From positions 1 to 64,000 of the forward strand of contig CALGAD010000107.1 of the NCBI GenBank assembly GCA_937951955.1: a stretch of DNA of 64,000 nucleotides. Reading direction: 5' to 3'. Each line of letters starts with the position of its first letter. The stretch's first letter is position 1. Below the pieces are notes generated by a model. The model ran no database searches. It was not told the DNA's origin and worked only from the letters and a program-made list of their open reading frames with translations. The position numbers and the translations under genes were made by a program. Source of the DNA: an uncultured Bacillaceae bacterium (lineage in GTDB: Bacteria > Bacillota > Bacilli > Bacillales > Caldibacillaceae). Of the stretch, positions 61,095-64,000 are shown one piece after another.

Positions 61095-61979
61095 ATGGGG
61101 AAGCGGGAACGGCATTTAAAAATAAAAGAAATTATCACGAACTATGCGATAAAAACCCAGGAAGAACTCGTTGAACATTTAAGAAAGAGCGGCTTTGCCG
61201 TGACACAGGCAACGGTTTCGCGGGATATTAAAGATCTGCAATTAGTGAAAGTACTTACAAAAAACGGTACGTATCAATATAGTTTACCGGTGGAAAAAAA
61301 TTATAACCCGGTCTCCCAATTGGAAAAAGTGCTTAGTGACACATTGGTAAAAATGGATACCGCGGAAAATTTAATCGTTCTGAAAACGATTCCGGGGAAC
61401 GCACAAGCCGTGGGGGCGCTAATTGATCAATTAGACTGGGAGGAGATTGTCGGCACGATCTGTGGTGACGACACGTGTTTGATTATTTCTCGCTCAGAAG
61501 AAAAAGCGAAAAAAATTTTTTCCCGATTCTCGGAGCGGCATATTAAAATAAAAGAAATTATTGCCATGCATGAGATTACAACGCAAGAAGAACTGGCCGA
61601 GCACTTGAAAAATCAAGGCATCGAGGTGACGCAGGCAACCCTTTCCCGGGACATGAAGAACTTGCAAATCATAAAAGTTCCTACCGATGATGGGAAATAT
61701 AAATACAGTTTATCACGGGAGAAAAAGTATGATGCCACCCGTCAGCTCCAACAATTACTTACGGATGTTTTTATCCATTTAGATCAGGCCGGGCATTTAC
61801 TCGTTATCAAAACAATACCGGGAAATGCCCATGCGTTAGGAGTAGTCATCGATCAGCTCGATTGGGAAGAGATTGTCGGTACGGTTTGTGGCGATGATAC
61901 ATGCCTGATTGTCGCCCGCACGCACCACGATGCAGAAAAAATTACGAGTCGTTTACATGAACTGGTGTCCAGTTCTTAA
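61095..61979 (+). CDS. argR: Arginine repressor, tandem ArgR-ArgR fusion
   Basis: The product has 294 residues, twice the usual 149. Residues 1-147 and 148-294 are each a whole ArgR/AhrC: a winged helix (TQEELVEHLRKSGFAVTQAT with VSRDIKDLQLVKV; TQEELAEHLKNQGIEVTQAT with LSRDMKNLQIIKV) and an arginine-binding domain (KTIPGNAQAVGALIDQLDW; KTIPGNAHALGVVIDQLDW; both with GDDTCLI). The repeat offset is 142 residues and I count about 84 identities over 142. Both halves keep the DNA-binding SRD and the arginine-binding GDD. Normal ArgR is a hexamer, so three chains could build it. ATG follows GGAAGGAGTGGCTAG. Confidence 0.93.
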   Translation: MGKRERHLKIKEIITNYAIKTQEELVEHLRKSGFAVTQATVSRDIKDLQLVKVLTKNGTYQYSLPVEKNYNPVSQLEKVLSDTLVKMDTAENLIVLKTIPGNAQAVGALIDQLDWEEIVGTICGDDTCLIISRSEEKAKKIFSRFSERHIKIKEIIAMHEITTQEELAEHLKNQGIEVTQATLSRDMKNLQIIKVPTDDGKYKYSLSREKKYDATRQLQQLLTDVFIHLDQAGHLLVIKTIPGNAHALGVVIDQLDWEEIVGTVCGDDTCLIVARTHHDAEKITSRLHELVSSS

Positions 61980-61991
61980 GGAGGGGTGAAC

Positions 61992-63689
61992 GTGCTAGCA
62001 GAACTATCGATTAAAAATTTTGCAATTATCGATTCGGTTTCCATATCTTTTCAAGAAGGCTTTACGGTTTTGACCGGAGAAACCGGTGCTGGTAAATCGA
62101 TTATTATCGATGCGATCCATTTATTAGTTGGCGGTCGGGGATCGAGTGATTTCGTGCGTCACGGAACGAATCGGGCGGAAATCGAAGGGTTATTTTTGAT
62201 TGATGAAAATGCACGGGCAATCGAAAAAGCAGAAGAATTCGGTATTGAAGTTGAGGAAGGGATGCTTGTTTTACGCCGGGACATTTATTCTTCAGGAAAA
62301 AGTGTGTGCCGCGTGAACGGTAAGCTAGTTACCATATCCACTTTGCGAGAGATCGGCAGCACTTTAGTCGATATTCACGGACAGCATGAACACCAGGAGT
62401 TGTTAAATCCCCAAATTCATATCGAGCTCCTCGATCAGTTTGGCGGTGAGGAAATCGAACATGCTTTAAAGGAATATCGTTCGTTATACGGGGAATACGA
62501 AAAAGTAAAAAAGGATTTACAAAACTTGACGGAAAATGAACAGGCAATGGCCCAGCGCCTCGATTTACTCAAATTCCAATACCAGGAAATTAGTGCGGCT
62601 CATTTAGAAATCGGTGAGGATGAGAAACTCGAGAATGAAAAAAGGAAATACAACCATTTCGAGCGGCTATTCCAGTATTTAACGACGGCTTATGAAGCTT
62701 TGCAAGGTGAACAGAAAGGTCTCGACTGGCTCGGTCTCATTCTCTCTAATCTGGAACTGGCAGCGGAAATCGATGAAGAAGCGAAAGAGATGCAGGAAAT
62801 TGTTGCGAGCAGCTTTTACCAACTGGAAGATCTTTCCCATAGTTTACGTGATAAAATCGAAGCAATGAACTATGATCCACGGAGAATCGATGAAGTAGAA
62901 CGGCGCCTGGATGAAATTAACAACTTGAAACGGAAATACGGGCAGTCGATTTCAGAAATACTCGAGTATTGTGCGAAAATTGAAGAAGAAATAGAAATCA
63001 TTGAAAATCGAGAAAGCCACATTGACAAATTACAGAAAAAATTAGCATCGGTTGAAAAAGATTTACTCGTTGAAGGAAAAAATTTATCCATCCTCCGTAA
63101 AAAGGCGGCGAAAAAGTTAATTTCTACCATTGAAGAAGAATTAAAAGCGCTCTATATGGATAAAACTGTATTTGAGATTAAATTTTCTGAATTGGACGAA
63201 TATGTGTTCCGACCGGATGGAATCGATGAAGTGGAATTTTATATCAGCACCAACCCCGGCGAGCCAACAAAACCGCTCGCAAAAATTGCCTCCGGGGGAG
63301 AATTATCCCGCATCATGCTTGCATTGAAAACGATTTTCTCGCAACATCAAGGGGTCACCTCAATTATATTTGATGAAGTGGATACCGGTGTGAGCGGTCG
63401 GGTCGCCCAGGCTATTGGCGAAAAGATTTATCAAATTTCGATTGATTCCCAGGTTCTTTCAATTACGCATCTACCACAAGTTGCTGCATTATGCGATCAT
63501 CACTATTTAATCTCGAAATCAACGGATGGTGAAAGAACGAAAACAGCGGTTCAACCATTAAATGAAGAGGAACGTATTAAAGAAATTGCCAGGATGATAT
63601 CCGGTGTCCAGATTACGGAAGCAACGCTGGATCATGCGAAGGAAATGCTCGAAATTGCCAAACAGACGAAAGAAGGAGTAACCGTGTAA
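61992..63689 (+). CDS. recN: DNA repair protein RecN
   Basis: RecN is an SMC-like ATPase recruited early to double-strand breaks. It has 565 residues. Walker A is GETGAGKSII (about 30-39). Two coiled coils (about 155-360) are followed by the signature ASGGELSRIMLALK and Walker B IIFDEVDTGVSG. GTG 61992 is chosen from AAGGAGGGGTGAAC; GTG 61986 overlaps that site. The gene follows argR by 12 bp, so both are probably on one transcript. Confidence 0.96.
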   Translation: MLAELSIKNFAIIDSVSISFQEGFTVLTGETGAGKSIIIDAIHLLVGGRGSSDFVRHGTNRAEIEGLFLIDENARAIEKAEEFGIEVEEGMLVLRRDIYSSGKSVCRVNGKLVTISTLREIGSTLVDIHGQHEHQELLNPQIHIELLDQFGGEEIEHALKEYRSLYGEYEKVKKDLQNLTENEQAMAQRLDLLKFQYQEISAAHLEIGEDEKLENEKRKYNHFERLFQYLTTAYEALQGEQKGLDWLGLILSNLELAAEIDEEAKEMQEIVASSFYQLEDLSHSLRDKIEAMNYDPRRIDEVERRLDEINNLKRKYGQSISEILEYCAKIEEEIEIIENRESHIDKLQKKLASVEKDLLVEGKNLSILRKKAAKKLISTIEEELKALYMDKTVFEIKFSELDEYVFRPDGIDEVEFYISTNPGEPTKPLAKIASGGELSRIMLALKTIFSQHQGVTSIIFDEVDTGVSGRVAQAIGEKIYQISIDSQVLSITHLPQVAALCDHHYLISKSTDGERTKTAVQPLNEEERIKEIARMISGVQITEATLDHAKEMLEIAKQTKEGVTV

Positions 63690-63716
63690 AAAAGTCGTGA
63701 ATGTCACGACTTTTTC
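63688..63716 (+). terminator. Terminator of argR-recN
   Basis: AAAGTCGTGA (63691-63700), loop ATG, and TCACGACTTT (63704-63713) are followed by TT. The stem begins right after the recN stop. Confidence 0.85.
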
Positions 63717-63955
63717 AATCCTTTTGTTTAAAAACTTACAAAGCTTTCTCCAATCGTTTCCAAATCCATCATGTTTCTAAAACAATACCCGGCATTTGCC
63801 AGGTTTCATCGTAATTTATACATAGCTGCCAAAGGATGACATTTTGTGCAGTATTTTTTGCAAACGGACATTTATATTTGGGAAGGTCATAGGTAAGATT
63901 ATTAATGCACCCTTTTACGCGGTGCACGCCAATAGAAGCGAGGAGAGTGAATAGT

Positions 63956-64000
63956 TTGCAAAAAGATAATATAAGAAAAATATTCGGATTTATTCTCCTT
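63956..64000 (+). CDS. spoIVB: SpoIVB sporulation peptidase, 5' end only
   Basis: The first 15 codons (MQKDNIRKIFGFILL from TTG 63956) begin a membrane anchor and resemble the SpoIVB N-terminus. spoIVB follows recN in B. subtilis. SpoIVB is the forespore serine peptidase that signals pro-SigK processing. GAGGAG lies about 10 bases upstream. The gene continues beyond the window. Confidence 0.7.
   Translation, partial: MQKDNIRKIFGFILL

Noticed and set aside
61095..61979. Tandem argR as an assembly or sequencing duplication
   Set aside because: The two halves differ at about 40% of residues, so an artefact of copying is excluded.
63906..63930. TGCACC...GGTGCA inverted repeat before spoIVB as a regulatory site
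   Set aside because: It is only 6 bp on each side with a 9-nt loop; it could be a weak hairpin, but nothing links it to a known regulator.

Overview
The window is a chromosomal segment of an endospore-forming, low-GC Gram-positive bacterium of the family Bacillaceae. The evidence is the gene order, which follows the Bacillus subtilis dnaG-sigA to recN-spoIVB segment (the yqf, yqg, yqh and yqi genes) almost gene for gene. It also holds a complete eight-gene spoIIIA operon, a GerA/SpoVAF-type spore protein, a complete comG operon, strong AGGAGG-type ribosome binding sites and frequent TTG/GTG starts. I cannot name the species. No tRNA, rRNA, prophage or CRISPR array is visible.

Layout: 1-6.1 kb holds dnaG, sigA, cccA, trmK and the Nif3-like gene. 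6.2-13.3 kb holds yqfQ, cshB, nfo, yqfT, a zinc-uptake operon (znuC-znuB-zur) with a readable promoter and Zur operator, then yqfX, yqfZ and yqgC. 13.4-21.4 kb holds sodA, an MFS transporter, the transpeptidase gene pbpA, yqzC/yqzD, an orphan gene, rpmG, 5-formyl-THF cyclo-ligase and a DUF92 membrane protein. 21.5-31.4 kb holds a short rhomboid protease, an orphan membrane-anchored protein, a GerA-family spore protein, glcK, the yqgT-yqgX-yqgY genes and a four-cysteine HTH regulator. 31.4-32.2 kb has no convincing gene. 32.2-36.6 kb holds comGA-GG and yqzE. 36.6-40 kb holds a small inverted-repeat element, the yqhG/yqhH SNF2-helicase pair and a rhodanese. 40.1-43.8 kb holds nrdJ (B12-dependent ribonucleotide reductase), preceded by two NrdR boxes and split by a group I intron that carries a LAGLIDADG-type ORF. 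43.9-47.9 kb holds yqhO, yqhP, yqhR, an Xaa-Pro peptidase and efp. 48.1-53.3 kb is spoIIIAA-AH. 53.5-63.7 kb holds accB-accC-asp23, nusB-folD, xseA-xseB-ispA, a TlyA-like methyltransferase, argR and recN. The window ends in the first codons of spoIVB.

Most of this is housekeeping, competence and sporulation DNA. The departures from the family pattern are the interesting part. (1) The nrdJ group I intron has recognisable P1, P4, P7 and P10 pairings, and its endonuclease ORF has lost the acidic residues of the second LAGLIDADG motif. (2) The arginine repressor is a single-chain tandem fusion of two complete ArgR protomers, about 59% identical by hand count. (3) A 12-bp hairpin buries the Shine-Dalgarno sequence of the MFS transporter gene. 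(4) spoIIIAD appears to start at AUU. (5) The isoprenoid genes ispG and dxs are both missing from their usual neighbourhoods, as are the gcv operon, aroQ and yqhQ. (6) A 130-bp element with 16-bp perfect inverted repeats abuts yqhG.

All functional calls come from reading motifs and remembered synteny. No database search was run.
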